The notes under the pieces were generated by a model. It saw only the letters and a list, made by a program, of their open reading frames with translations, searched no databases and had not been told where the DNA came from. Below, one piece after another: positions 17,409 through 25,420 of a stretch of DNA of 28,847 bases. Position numbers and translations under genes: made by a program. Numbering within the stretch: position 1 is the first letter of the stretch; every line of letters begins with the position of its first letter. This DNA is from DTSX01 sp964633465 (lineage in GTDB: Bacteria; Pseudomonadota; Gammaproteobacteria; Steroidobacterales; UBA11654), in contig CAZWGB010000016.1 of the NCBI GenBank assembly GCA_964633465.1, positions 1 through 28,847 on the forward strand, in the 5' to 3' direction.

Positions 17409-17843
17409 TTAATCTATTACCTTACCGCCTGCATTTTCGATTGCGTCTTTAGCTTTTAGAGTAATATGTAAGCCCTGAATTGTTAGTGCTTTATTAATCT
17501 CTCCGGTTGCAATAACTTTTATAGTTTCAGCCGACCTTGGAACAATATTTGCATTTTTTAAAGCATCCAAATCAATCACTGCTTCTTCTACCTTGGATAA
17601 ATCACTGAGACGTACTTCATGGGTGTTTTGGAATTTCCTTGAAGCAAATCCCCTTTTAGGCAGTCTTCTTTGTAAGGGCATTTGACCCCCTTCAAACCCA
17701 GTTTTATGAAAACCCCCAGATCTTGATTTCTGTCCTTTGTGTCCTCTGCCTGAAGTTTTTCCCTGTCCAGACGCGTGGCCTTTACCTTTTCTTTTCTTAG
17801 TAAATCTACTGCCTTTCTTGGGTTGAAGAGTATTGAGTCTCAT
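17409..17843 (-). CDS. rplO: 50S ribosomal protein L15
   Basis: This 144-residue late-assembly large-subunit protein starts MRLNTLQPKKGS and has the Gly/Arg-rich extension GKTSGRGHKGQKSRSGG. The frame extends six codons further upstream to another ATG. The chosen start at 17841-17843 equals the E. coli length and is preceded at proper spacing by GGAGGAG, which lies inside the end of rpmD. One base separates it from the rpmD stop. Confidence 0.97.
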   Translation of the reverse strand: MRLNTLQPKKGSRFTKKRKGKGHASGQGKTSGRGHKGQKSRSGGFHKTGFEGGQMPLQRRLPKRGFASRKFQNTHEVRLSDLSKVEEAVIDLDALKNANIVPRSAETIKVIATGEINKALTIQGLHITLKAKDAIENAGGKVID

Positions 17844-17844
17844 T

Positions 17845-18036
17845 TCAAAGCTCCTCCACATTAACTAGGTATCTGATTTTATTAACCATTCCTAAATTCT
17901 CTGGAGTGGCATCAAGCTCAACCACTTGGTTGATCTTTTTCAAGCCAATACCCGCAATACAAGCTCTATGCTTCTTAATCCTACCGAAGCGACTCTTGAT
18001 CAATTTGATGCGTATTTTTTTGATTTTTTTATTCAT
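17845..18036 (-). CDS. rpmD: 50S ribosomal protein L30
   Basis: This 63-residue protein has the L30 pattern KIRIKLIKSRFGRIKKHRACIAGIGLKK and the closing GMVNKIRYLVNVEE. Its final codons also form the ribosome binding site of rplO. It lies in standard spc order between rpsE and rplO. Confidence 0.96.
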   Translation of the reverse strand: MNKKIKKIRIKLIKSRFGRIKKHRACIAGIGLKKINQVVELDATPENLGMVNKIRYLVNVEEL

Positions 18037-18044
18037 GAATTTAT

Positions 18045-18545
18045 CTAGCTGAAAGTTTTTGAAAGGGGTATTCCTCTCCTTTTTGCAACACGTGCTGGAG
18101 AACTTATATGGTCTAGTGCATTAATTGTTGCTCTAACTAAATTTATAGGGTTTCTTGAACCATAACTCTTTGCTAATACATTTCTTATACCGACACATTC
18201 AAATACAGCACGCATAGCTCCGCCTGCAATTATTCCTGTTCCATCTGCAGCAGGCCGCATAAAAACTTTAGATGCTCCATGCTTTCCAGTTGTTTCATAA
18301 TAAATCGTCTCTTTATTAAGAGCCACAGAATGCAAATTTTTTCGTGCTGTTTTCATTGCTTTTTGAATAGCTAATGGCACCTCTTTGGCCTTGCCATACC
18401 CCATTCCAACTTTGCCGTTTCCATTGCCAACAACTGTTATTGCTGCAAACCCAAATTGCCTTCCGCCTTTGACCACTTTTGCCACTCGATTAACTGCAAC
18501 AAGTTTTTCAATCAAGTCATCGTTATTTTTTCCAGCATTGATCAT
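18045..18545 (-). CDS. rpsE: 30S ribosomal protein S5
   Basis: This 166-residue protein is involved in decoding fidelity and mRNA unwinding at the entry channel. The N-terminal double-stranded RNA-binding-like domain includes VNRVAKVVKGGRQFGFAAITVVG and GNGKVGMGYGKAKEVP. The C-terminal domain includes PAADGTGIIAGGAMRAV and AKSYGSRNPINLVRAT. Length equals E. coli S5 within a residue. Confidence 0.98.
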   Translation of the reverse strand: MINAGKNNDDLIEKLVAVNRVAKVVKGGRQFGFAAITVVGNGNGKVGMGYGKAKEVPLAIQKAMKTARKNLHSVALNKETIYYETTGKHGASKVFMRPAADGTGIIAGGAMRAVFECVGIRNVLAKSYGSRNPINLVRATINALDHISSPARVAKRRGIPLSKTFS

Positions 18546-18558
18546 TTTTATTAGCCTC

Positions 18559-18930
18559 TTAAAATTTTAAACCATTGTCACGGGCAGCTTCTGCCAACGC
18601 TTTCACTCTTCCATGAAACATAAAGCCGGATCTGTCGAAAGCCACGACTTCAATTTTTGCTTTTTTAGCCTTTTGAGCGATAACTTTTCCAACCATTTCT
18701 GCAGCTTCTATATTTCCTGTTTTACCGTTCTTTAATGATTTCTTGATGTCTGCTTGCAAGGTTGAAGCAGAAACAACTGTATCATTCTCAGGAGAGATGA
18801 TTTGAGCATACATATGCTTAGGCGTTCTATGAACACTTAACCGATATGCTTGCAGTTCCCTGATTTTAACCCTGGTTTTTTTAGATCTTCTTTTTCTTTT
18901 TGATAGTTTTGTTATCACAATTTCACCCAT
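18559..18930 (-). CDS. rplR: 50S ribosomal protein L18
   Basis: This 123-residue 5S rRNA-binding protein has the diagnostic segments RLSVHRTPKHMYAQII and FDRSGFMFHGRVKALAEAAR. The basic, disordered N-terminus is about six residues longer than in E. coli. It lies between rplF (4-bp gap) and rpsE (13-bp gap). Confidence 0.97.
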   Translation of the reverse strand: MGEIVITKLSKRKRRSKKTRVKIRELQAYRLSVHRTPKHMYAQIISPENDTVVSASTLQADIKKSLKNGKTGNIEAAEMVGKVIAQKAKKAKIEVVAFDRSGFMFHGRVKALAEAARDNGLKF

Positions 18931-18934
18931 CTAC

Positions 18935-19474
18935 CTACGCTTGCTTCTTGGTTTCCTTAAGAGATATTTGTTCGCCTTTGTATCTCACCCCTTTTCCTTT
19001 ATAGGGTTCAGGAGGTCTAAGTGACCTAATCTCTGCAGCAACTTGCCCAACTTTTTGTTTATCAATTCCCCTGATAGTAATTTCAGTTTGGGACGGGGTC
19101 AGTATTTCAATCTCATCAGGAATCTTATAAATAACTGGATGCGAGAATCCTAATGTCAAGTTAACATTCTTGCCTTGAGTTTTTGCTCTATATCCAACTC
19201 CCACTAGTTCCAATTGTTTTTCATACCCTTCTGAAACACCAATAATCATGTTATTAATTAAGCTTCTAAAGGTACCTGCAGCTGCTTTTGAAAATTTTGA
19301 ATTCGATGTAGATTGAATATTTAACGAAAGTTCGTCAATGCTTACAGCGACCTCTGTAATTAAATTCAATCGAAGCTCACCCTTTTGACCTTTGACTTCA
19401 ATAGACTCATTATCTTGTATCAAAACATCAACTGAATCAGGGAATTGAACTGGTTTTTTGGTTGTACTTGACAT
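18935..19474 (-). CDS. rplF: 50S ribosomal protein L6
   Basis: This 179-residue protein lies near the sarcin-ricin loop. It contains LVGVGYRAKTQGKNVNLTLGFSHPV and the C-terminal signature PPEPYKGKGVRY. An open frame extends 25 codons upstream into rpsH. I use the ATG at 19472-19474 (MSSTTKKPVQFP), which fits the family length (E. coli 177); another ATG two codons upstream (19478-19480) is equally possible. No clear Shine-Dalgarno decides between them. Confidence 0.95.
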   Translation of the reverse strand: MSSTTKKPVQFPDSVDVLIQDNESIEVKGQKGELRLNLITEVAVSIDELSLNIQSTSNSKFSKAAAGTFRSLINNMIIGVSEGYEKQLELVGVGYRAKTQGKNVNLTLGFSHPVIYKIPDEIEILTPSQTEITIRGIDKQKVGQVAAEIRSLRPPEPYKGKGVRYKGEQISLKETKKQA

Positions 19475-19490
19475 AATCATATTCACAAAA

Positions 19491-19889
19491 TTAGGTAACA
19501 AAACACAAGATTTCTCCCCCCTCGCCTTGTTCTCTTGCCTCTTTATCACTCATAATACCCTTAGAAGTTGAAACTATTGCAATGCCTAACCCCCCCATGA
19601 CTTTTGGTAGCTGGGTTCTTGTTTTATAAATTCTAAGACCAGGCCTACTGACTCTGTTCATTTTTTCAATAACAGGACTACCCTGGTAGTATTTCAAATG
19701 TATATTCAAATCTTTTTTACCGTTTCCTATCTCTTCTTCATCAAAACCTTTGACATAACCTTCCTTAAGCAAAACTTTTGCAATATTAACCTTTATTGCA
19801 GATGAAGGCATAGTCACCGACTTTGCCTTTATTTTATGTGCATTCCTTATTCGAGTGAGCATATCTGCTATTGGATCAGTCATTGTCAT
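19491..19889 (-). CDS. rpsH: 30S ribosomal protein S8
   Basis: This 132-residue primary 16S rRNA-binding protein starts MTMTDPIADMLTRIRNAH. It contains VTMPSSAIKVNIA, RVSRPGLRIY and the C-terminal GIAIVSTSKGIMSDKEAR. In E. coli S8 is the translational repressor of the spc operon, binding near the rplX-rplE junction. That junction here is only 12 bp, and I could not recognise an obvious S8 helix mimic by eye. Confidence 0.98.
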   Translation of the reverse strand: MTMTDPIADMLTRIRNAHKIKAKSVTMPSSAIKVNIAKVLLKEGYVKGFDEEEIGNGKKDLNIHLKYYQGSPVIEKMNRVSRPGLRIYKTRTQLPKVMGGLGIAIVSTSKGIMSDKEAREQGEGGEILCFVT

Positions 19890-19902
19890 ATTAATTTTGC
19901 TC

Positions 19903-20208
19903 CTACCAACTTGCTTTGTGTAAACCAGGAATATTCCCTTCCATTGCTTGTTCTCTTAATTTGGTTCTTCCTAGTCCAAATTTTCTATAAAAACCTTTTG
20001 GTCTACCGGTTATGGCACATCTGTTTCTCAGCCTAACTGGACTAGCATTTCTAGGTAATTTTTGTAATTTCACCCTTGCTTCTCTCTTCTCTTCAGGAGT
20101 GGTATTTGAATCAGATAAAGTGTTCTTCAAAGCACGCCTCTTCTCGGCAAAACGCTCAACCGTTTCCATTCTTTTCAATTCTCTTTCTACTAGTGCTTTA
20201 CGTGTCAT
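19903..20208 (-). CDS. rpsN: 30S ribosomal protein S14
   Basis: This 101-residue long-form S14 has no zinc-ribbon CxxC pairs. The C-terminal half contains RLRNRCAITGRPKGFYRKFG and ends HKASW, as in E. coli. The ATG is at 20206-20208. It lies between rplE (11-bp gap) and rpsH (13-bp gap). Confidence 0.98.
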   Translation of the reverse strand: MTRKALVERELKRMETVERFAEKRRALKNTLSDSNTTPEEKREARVKLQKLPRNASPVRLRNRCAITGRPKGFYRKFGLGRTKLREQAMEGNIPGLHKASW

Positions 20209-20219
20209 CTTGATCTCAC

Positions 20220-20759
20220 TTATTGTTTTATCGGAAAATTAAAGGCTAGCAATAAGGCTAATGCCTCAGCATCGCTCTTTGCAGATGTTGTAATTGTTAT
20301 GTCTAATCCTCTGATTGTATCGATATTATCGTAATCAATTTCTGGAAATATTATTTGCTCCTTCACACCTATAGAATAGTTTCCATTACCATCAAATGAT
20401 TTTTTATTCAGGCCCCTAAAATCCCTAATCCTTGGTAAGGCAATGTTGATTAATCTATCTAAAAAATCATACATTCTGGTCTTTCTTAAAGTGACTTTGC
20501 AACCAATGGGAAATCCTTCCCTGATTTTAAATGAAGCTACAGACTTTTTTGCCTTAGTAATGATGGGTTTCTGACCAGTTATTTTTTCAAGGTCATTTTG
20601 AGCTTTTTCAATGGCTTTCTTATCATTCATAGCTTCACCAACACCCATATTTAATGTAATTTTCTGAACTCTTGGAACTTGCATAGAGTTGTTGTACCCC
20701 AACTCTTTTTGCAGCTCGGGTACTATTTCATTAAAGTATTTTTCTTTAATGCCTAACAT
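20220..20759 (-). CDS. rplE: 50S ribosomal protein L5
   Basis: This 179-residue 5S rRNA-binding central protuberance protein contains VPRVQKITLNMGVGEA, TGQKPIITKAKKSVASFKIREG and NYSIGVKEQIIFPEIDYD. Length equals E. coli L5. It is 12 bp downstream of rplX. Confidence 0.98.
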   Translation of the reverse strand: MLGIKEKYFNEIVPELQKELGYNNSMQVPRVQKITLNMGVGEAMNDKKAIEKAQNDLEKITGQKPIITKAKKSVASFKIREGFPIGCKVTLRKTRMYDFLDRLINIALPRIRDFRGLNKKSFDGNGNYSIGVKEQIIFPEIDYDNIDTIRGLDITITTSAKSDAEALALLLAFNFPIKQ

Positions 20760-20771
20760 TTTGATAACAAT

Positions 20772-21089
20772 TTATATGTCCACAACTTCATTATTAGATT
20801 TAAAGAATCTCACCTTTCTTCCATCCTCCAAAATTTTAAACCCCACTTTGTCACCTTTTTTGGTTATTGGATTTAACAACATTACATTTGAAATATGGAT
20901 TGGCATTTCCTTTTCAATGATTCCTGATTCTTCGCCTGTATTTGGATTTCCTTTTTGATGTTTTTTTACAATGTTTATGTTTTCAATAAGAACTTTTCCA
21001 TTTTTAATTACTTTTATAACCTGTCCTTGGCGTCCCTTATCCTTGCCTGTCAAAACAATTACTTCGTCGCCTTTTTTGATCTTATTCAA
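20772..21089 (-). CDS. rplX: 50S ribosomal protein L24
   Basis: This 105-residue assembly initiator opens with the KOW motif KGDEVIVLTGKDKGRQGQV and ends GFKILEDGRKVRFFKSNNE. The start codon is TTG (21087-21089), unusual for a ribosomal protein. Alignment with E. coli L24 places the first residue here, no in-frame ATG exists nearby, and an AGGA element lies about nine bases upstream. It lies 14 bp after rplN. Confidence 0.96.
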   Translation of the reverse strand: MNKIKKGDEVIVLTGKDKGRQGQVIKVIKNGKVLIENINIVKKHQKGNPNTGEESGIIEKEMPIHISNVMLLNPITKKGDKVGFKILEDGRKVRFFKSNNEVVDI

Positions 21090-21103
21090 CTTGATTTTCC
21101 TAA

Positions 21104-21472
21104 CTAAATTACTTCTGGTGCAAGAGAAATTATCTTAAGATAATTGATAGCTCTTAGTTCTCGAGTTACCGGCCCAAAGACTCTAGTCCCTATTGGCTCT
21201 CTTTTATTGTCTAGTAGTACTGCAGCATTGCCATCAAAACGAATTAGTGTCCCATCGGGTCTTCTAACGCCTCTTTTTGTTCTTACAACTAGAGCATTAT
21301 AGACATCCCCTTTTTTTACTTTGCCCCGTGGTATCGCATCTTTAACAGTAACTTTGATAACATCACCAATTTGGGCATACCTTTTCCTAGAACCGCCCAA
21401 AACCTTGATGCACAGAACCTTTCTAGCTCCACTATTATCTGCAACCCCCAATACTGTTTCTGCTTGTATCAT
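21104..21472 (-). CDS. rplN: 50S ribosomal protein L14
   Basis: This 122-residue protein starts MIQAETVLGVADNSGARKVL and contains GDVIKVTVKDAIPRGKVKKG and TRVFGPVTRELR. It has the standard length. Its ATG overlaps the rpsQ stop by 4 bp (ATGA), so the S10-spc boundary, which in E. coli carries a promoter and spacer, is closed here. Confidence 0.98.
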   Translation of the reverse strand: MIQAETVLGVADNSGARKVLCIKVLGGSRKRYAQIGDVIKVTVKDAIPRGKVKKGDVYNALVVRTKRGVRRPDGTLIRFDGNAAVLLDNKREPIGTRVFGPVTRELRAINYLKIISLAPEVI

Positions 21473-21747
21473 TTAATACCTTTTTCTTTTTTTCCTTCTT
21501 GGATTATCTTGTTTAAAGACCATGACTTTCTTTTAGATATTGGACGTGATTGTATTAAAGAAACAATATCACCTATCTTCGAAGAAGAATCTTCATCATG
21601 AGCCATCAATTTTGTTGTTTTAAAGATAAACTTGTTATAAAGAGGATGTTTAATTTTTCTTTCTATTTCGACACTGATAGTTTTATCCATAGAATTACTT
21701 ACAACCCTGCCAATGACATTAGATTTTTTTTCTACTTTTTCAGACAT
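21469..21747 (-). CDS. rpsQ: 30S ribosomal protein S17
   Basis: This 92-residue OB-fold 16S rRNA-binding protein contains GRVVSNSMDKTISVEIERK and KHPLYNKFIFKTTKLMAHDE, followed by GDIVSLIQSRPISKRKSW. It overlaps rpmC by 8 bp and rplN by 4 bp. Confidence 0.97.
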   Translation of the reverse strand: MSEKVEKKSNVIGRVVSNSMDKTISVEIERKIKHPLYNKFIFKTTKLMAHDEDSSSKIGDIVSLIQSRPISKRKSWSLNKIIQEGKKEKGIK

Positions 21748-21937
21748 TATTTTGTTTCTCTTTGATAATGGTTTTTATTCTTGCAATATCTTTTCTAACC
21801 TTCTTAAAATCACTGGATTTGGCTAATTGACCCGTTGCTGCTTGCATCTTAAGTTTAAACTGTTCCTCCAATAGGTCTTCCAACAACTGCTTTAAATCAG
21901 TTGAATGTTTCAATCTTATTTCTTGTAGATCGATCAT
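21740..21937 (-). CDS. rpmC: 50S ribosomal protein L29
   Basis: This 65-residue two-helix protein lies near the exit tunnel. It has the pattern LLEEQFKLKMQAATGQLAKS followed by VRKDIARIKTII, diagnostic of L29. The ATG overlaps the rplP stop (ATGA, 4 bp), and its end overlaps rpsQ by 8 bp. Confidence 0.97.
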   Translation of the reverse strand: MIDLQEIRLKHSTDLKQLLEDLLEEQFKLKMQAATGQLAKSSDFKKVRKDIARIKTIIKEKQNNV

Positions 21938-22347
21938 ATGATTTTCCTAGTAACAAACTTAGTATTTACCGGTAACTTAGCTGCAGCCAATGTAAGTGCT
22001 TCTTTTGCTATACCTTCTTCAACACCACTCATCTCATAGAGAATCTTACCTGGTTGGATTTGTGCAACCCAGTATTCAACATTACCTTTACCTTTCCCTT
22101 GACGAACTTCTAGAGGTTTTTTCGTTATAGGCTTGTCTGGAAATATCCTTATCCATATCTTACCTCCTCTTCTGATATGCCTTGTCATGGCTCTTCTTGC
22201 AGCTTCAATTTGGCGAGCTGTTATTCTTCCACGATCAATAGCTTTGAGTCCATACTCACCAAAAGAAACGGTATTGCCCTGAGACGCCAATCCTCTATTT
22301 TTACCTTTCATTTGCTTTCTATATTTTGTTCTTTTTGGTTGTAACAT
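21934..22347 (-). CDS. rplP: 50S ribosomal protein L16
   Basis: This 137-residue protein near the A-site starts MLQPKRTKYRKQMKGKNRG. It contains RAMTRHIRRGGKIWIRIFPD and the RQGKGKGNVEYWVAQIQPGK segment. Length is essentially that of E. coli L16 (136). Confidence 0.98.
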   Translation of the reverse strand: MLQPKRTKYRKQMKGKNRGLASQGNTVSFGEYGLKAIDRGRITARQIEAARRAMTRHIRRGGKIWIRIFPDKPITKKPLEVRQGKGKGNVEYWVAQIQPGKILYEMSGVEEGIAKEALTLAAAKLPVNTKFVTRKII

Positions 22348-22365
22348 ATTGATAAACCTTGTTAA

Positions 22366-23016
22366 TTAGCTTGTTTCTGCCTTCTTAACTTCACCTCTAT
22401 AAATCCAAACTTTTACCCCAATTATTCCATAAGTGGTTTTTGCTTCTTCAACACCATAGTCAATATCAGCCTTAAGCGTGTGCAATGGAACCCTGCCTTC
22501 TTGGTACCATTCTGATCTTGCGATTTCAGCACCATTAAGTCTGCCGGAAATTTTTACTTTGATTCCCTCTGCACCCAGCCTCATTGTGTTAGTAACTGCC
22601 CTTTTCATTGCTCTTCTGAAAAGAACGCGTCTTTCTAACTGTTGCGTAATTGAAGCAGCTACAAGTTTTGCATCCAACTCAGGTTTTTTAATTTCATTGA
22701 TATTAAGATGAATATTATTAATTGGTGTATTTAATAATTTTCCTAATTCAAATCTTAATGCCTCAATTCCCTCTCCTTTTTTACCGATCACAATTCCAGG
22801 TCTTGCAGAATGAATTGTGATTGTTATTTTATTTGAACTCCTTTCTATTTCGATCCTACTGGTAGCAGCATCTTTCAATTTCTCACCTAGAGTTTTTCTT
22901 ATTAGAAAGTCATTCTGAACATTTATTGGAAAATCAGCTGAATTGGAAAACCATTTGGATAACCAATTCTTACTGATTCCTAATCTGATACCTACTGGAT
23001 GTACTTTTTGTCCCAT
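22366..23016 (-). CDS. rpsC: 30S ribosomal protein S3
   Basis: This 216-residue protein is part of the mRNA entry channel. It starts MGQKVHPVGIRLGI, carries a type II KH domain with GKKG at residues 78-81, and has the C-terminal SGRLNGAEIARSEWYQEGRV and GVKVWIYRGE. It is slightly shorter than E. coli S3 (233) because of a reduced C-terminal tail. Confidence 0.98.
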   Translation of the reverse strand: MGQKVHPVGIRLGISKNWLSKWFSNSADFPINVQNDFLIRKTLGEKLKDAATSRIEIERSSNKITITIHSARPGIVIGKKGEGIEALRFELGKLLNTPINNIHLNINEIKKPELDAKLVAASITQQLERRVLFRRAMKRAVTNTMRLGAEGIKVKISGRLNGAEIARSEWYQEGRVPLHTLKADIDYGVEEAKTTYGIIGVKVWIYRGEVKKAETS

Positions 23017-23021
23017 AATTT

Positions 23022-23354
23022 CTAATCGTCTGATAATTCTATAGTTATGTGGCTATTTCTTTTAAGGATTCTGGTGCCTCTGCCTCTTGCTCTAGCGCGG
23101 AATCTTTTAAAAGTAGGTGCTTCATTAGCATATGCTTGTGAGATTTTTAAATCATCAAGATCTGCACCAAAATTATTTTCTGCATTTGCGACAGCTGATT
23201 CCAAAACCTTGGCTATAATCCTAGCGGCTTTCTGAGGCATAAATTTTATTGTTCTTAAGACTTGTAAAACTTCATTTCCTCTAATTGCATGCATTATCAG
23301 CCGACATTTCTGTGGAGAAATTCTGGCATATTTTAATGTTGCAGAAACTTTCAT
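23022..23354 (-). CDS. rplV: 50S ribosomal protein L22
   Basis: This 110-residue protein lines the exit tunnel with its beta-hairpin (ARARGRGTRILKRNSHI). The open frame reaches 28 codons further upstream into rpsS. I start at the ATG at 23352-23354 (MKVSATLKYARISPQK), which gives exactly the E. coli length and leaves a 10-bp gap after rpsS. Confidence 0.97.
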   Translation of the reverse strand: MKVSATLKYARISPQKCRLIMHAIRGNEVLQVLRTIKFMPQKAARIIAKVLESAVANAENNFGADLDDLKISQAYANEAPTFKRFRARARGRGTRILKRNSHITIELSDD

Positions 23355-23364
23355 ATCACTATCT

Positions 23365-23637
23365 TTACGACGTTTTCCTGTCACCAGAGTGAGTTCTGAA
23401 TAGTCTAGTTGGGGCAAACTCTCCCAATTTATGGCCAACCATATTTTCAGATATCACAAGTGGGATATGTTCTCTACCATTATGTACAGCAATTGTCATT
23501 CCAACCATTTCTGGAATAACCATAGACCTTCTTGACCAAGTTTTTATTCTCGCTCTCCCACCTTGAGCTATTGCCTCATCTACTTTTTTTTGCAGGTGTA
23601 AATCTACAAATGGTCCTTTTTTTATTGATCTGGGCAT
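23365..23637 (-). CDS. rpsS: 30S ribosomal protein S19
   Basis: This 90-residue head protein starts MPRSIKKGPFVDLHL. It contains KTWSRRSMVIPEMVGMTIAV and VGHKLGEFAPTRLFRTH. Standard S10-operon position, 13 bp after rplB. Confidence 0.98.
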   Translation of the reverse strand: MPRSIKKGPFVDLHLQKKVDEAIAQGGRARIKTWSRRSMVIPEMVGMTIAVHNGREHIPLVISENMVGHKLGEFAPTRLFRTHSGDRKTS

Positions 23638-23650
23638 ACCTATTTATCCA

Positions 23651-24478
23651 CTATCTTTTGTTGCGTCTTCTGACGATAAATTTATTCGTAGTTTTATTTG
23701 ATCTCGTTTTATAACCTTTTGTAGGCAGGCCCCATGGTGAAACTGGATCTCTGCCTCCTGAGGTTTTACCTTCTCCTCCTCCATGAGGATGATCAATTGG
23801 ATTCATAGCAACTCCTCTAACTGTTGGCCTCACTCCTCTCCATCTGTTAGCACCGGCTTTACCCAGTTTTCTAAGATTGTGTTCGGAATGACCTACTTCT
23901 CCTATTGTTGCTCTACATGATGTTAAAACTTTTCTGACTTCACCTGATTTCAGGCGGAGAGTAGCATAATTCCCCTCTCTTGCTAATAACTGTGCACTTG
24001 ATCCAGCGGATCTTGCAATTTGCGCGCCCTTTCCTGGTTTCATTTCTATACAGTGCACGACCGAACCAATAGGGATGTTTAATAGAAGCATGCTGTTTCC
24101 AGTAGACAGAGAAACTTTATCTCCAGAGATAATATTGTCTCCAACACTAAGTTTTTTTGGGGCAATGATGTATCTTCTTTCACCATCTTTATATAAAACC
24201 AATGCGATATGAGCACTTCTATTGGGATCGTATTCAATTCTCTCTATCCTTCCCTGCATGTCATCTTTATTTCGCTTAAAATCAATTTTTCTATAAAGTC
24301 TCTTATGACCTCCACCTTGATGCCTGGTAGTCATTCTTCCATAATTATTCCTGCCTCCAGATTTTTTCAGTCCTGAAACAAGAGGCTTATGTGGCTTTCC
24401 TTTATAAAGATTATCTGTTTTTATATTTAGAACAAATCTTCTTCCAGGAGAGGTTGGTTTTGTCTTTATTAATGCCAT
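23651..24478 (-). CDS. rplB: 50S ribosomal protein L2
   Basis: This 275-residue protein is needed for peptidyl transferase centre assembly and subunit joining. It has the conserved KKSGGRNNYGRMTTRHQGGG segment and the C-terminal HPHGGGEGKTSGGRDPVSPWG. H230 corresponds to the essential H229 of E. coli. Length and domains are standard. Confidence 0.98.
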   Translation of the reverse strand: MALIKTKPTSPGRRFVLNIKTDNLYKGKPHKPLVSGLKKSGGRNNYGRMTTRHQGGGHKRLYRKIDFKRNKDDMQGRIERIEYDPNRSAHIALVLYKDGERRYIIAPKKLSVGDNIISGDKVSLSTGNSMLLLNIPIGSVVHCIEMKPGKGAQIARSAGSSAQLLAREGNYATLRLKSGEVRKVLTSCRATIGEVGHSEHNLRKLGKAGANRWRGVRPTVRGVAMNPIDHPHGGGEGKTSGGRDPVSPWGLPTKGYKTRSNKTTNKFIVRRRNKR

Positions 24479-24489
24479 AAATTACCCTA

Positions 24490-24801
24490 CTAAACGTCGG
24501 CTCCCATAAGATCGATATCTTGTCCTTCAGACAAAATGATGTAAGCTTTTTTCCAATCTTTTGTTCTTCCAACTCTCATACCTGATCTTTTTTTCTTGCC
24601 TTTGACTGATACAGTTTTTACGTCAGAAACCTTTACATCAAACAATTGTTCTACTGCTTTTTTTATCTGCGTCTTATTCGCATCCGGTCTAACTCTGAAA
24701 GCTATTTGTTTATTCTTTTCATTCAAATTGGTTGTCTTCTCTGAAATATGAGGTGCAATCAGCACCGATCTAATTTGGTTGTGTCTTATTTTTTGGCTCA
24801 T
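24490..24801 (-). CDS. rplW: 50S ribosomal protein L23
   Basis: This 103-residue exit-tunnel protein is the docking site for trigger factor and SRP. It contains APHISEKTTNLNEKNKQIAF, ANKTQIKKAVEQLFDVKV and GRTKDWKKAYI. Its start overlaps the rplD stop by 4 bp. Confidence 0.97.
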   Translation of the reverse strand: MSQKIRHNQIRSVLIAPHISEKTTNLNEKNKQIAFRVRPDANKTQIKKAVEQLFDVKVSDVKTVSVKGKKKRSGMRVGRTKDWKKAYIILSEGQDIDLMGADV

Positions 24802-25415
24802 TGTAATGTACTCTCTATCTCTGCAAGAACCTTGGAATCCATTAACACATAATCAAATTTAATCAAATTAACGGGATTCATTTTATCCAGACTAATAACT
24901 TCTACATTGGGTATGTTTCTAGATGCCAACTTAATGTTTATACCTACTTCCTTTTGAATGATTAAAACGTTTTTTAATTCCAATTTTTCTAAAAATTCAA
25001 TCATTAATTTAGTTTTTGGTTCTTCTACAGTAATTTCATCAATAACGACTAATCTGTTTTCTTTTGCCAAGGCTGAAAATATTGATTTCAATGCAGATTT
25101 AAATACCTTTTTATTTATTTTTTTATGATAAGTTTTATTTGATGCAGCAAATGCCTTGCCACCCCCTACCCATAGGGGGCTTCTGATTGTTCCTGCTCTA
25201 GCTCTTCCAGTACCTTTTTGCCTCCATGGTTTCGCTCCACCTCCTCTTGCTGCAGATCTGTTTTTTTGAGCTTTAGTTCCTGAACGTGCATTCGTTAGAA
25301 AAGATGTAACCACTTCATGAATTAATGTTTCATTGACAGGCACTTCAAATATCGAACTTGATAACTCAATATTCTTAATCTTCTCTTTATTTTGACTTAT
25401 TAGTTCAATTTTCAT
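24798..25415 (-). CDS. rplD: 50S ribosomal protein L4
   Basis: This 205-residue protein has the long tunnel-reaching loop with NRSAARGGGAKPWRQKGTGR and RAGTIRSPLWVGGGKAF. In E. coli L4 represses the S10 operon at both transcription and translation through a leader upstream of rpsJ. In this genome the only leader-sized gap is between rpsJ and rplC, so any L4 control would have to act there (inference). Confidence 0.98.
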   Translation of the reverse strand: MKIELISQNKEKIKNIELSSSIFEVPVNETLIHEVVTSFLTNARSGTKAQKNRSAARGGGAKPWRQKGTGRARAGTIRSPLWVGGGKAFAASNKTYHKKINKKVFKSALKSIFSALAKENRLVVIDEITVEEPKTKLMIEFLEKLELKNVLIIQKEVGINIKLASRNIPNVEVISLDKMNPVNLIKFDYVLMDSKVLAEIESTLQ

Positions 25416-25420
25416 TATAT

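Noticed and set aside
23355..23438. 28-codon N-terminal extension of rplV
   Set aside because: It lies inside rpsS; the internal ATG gives exactly 110 residues as in E. coli L22.
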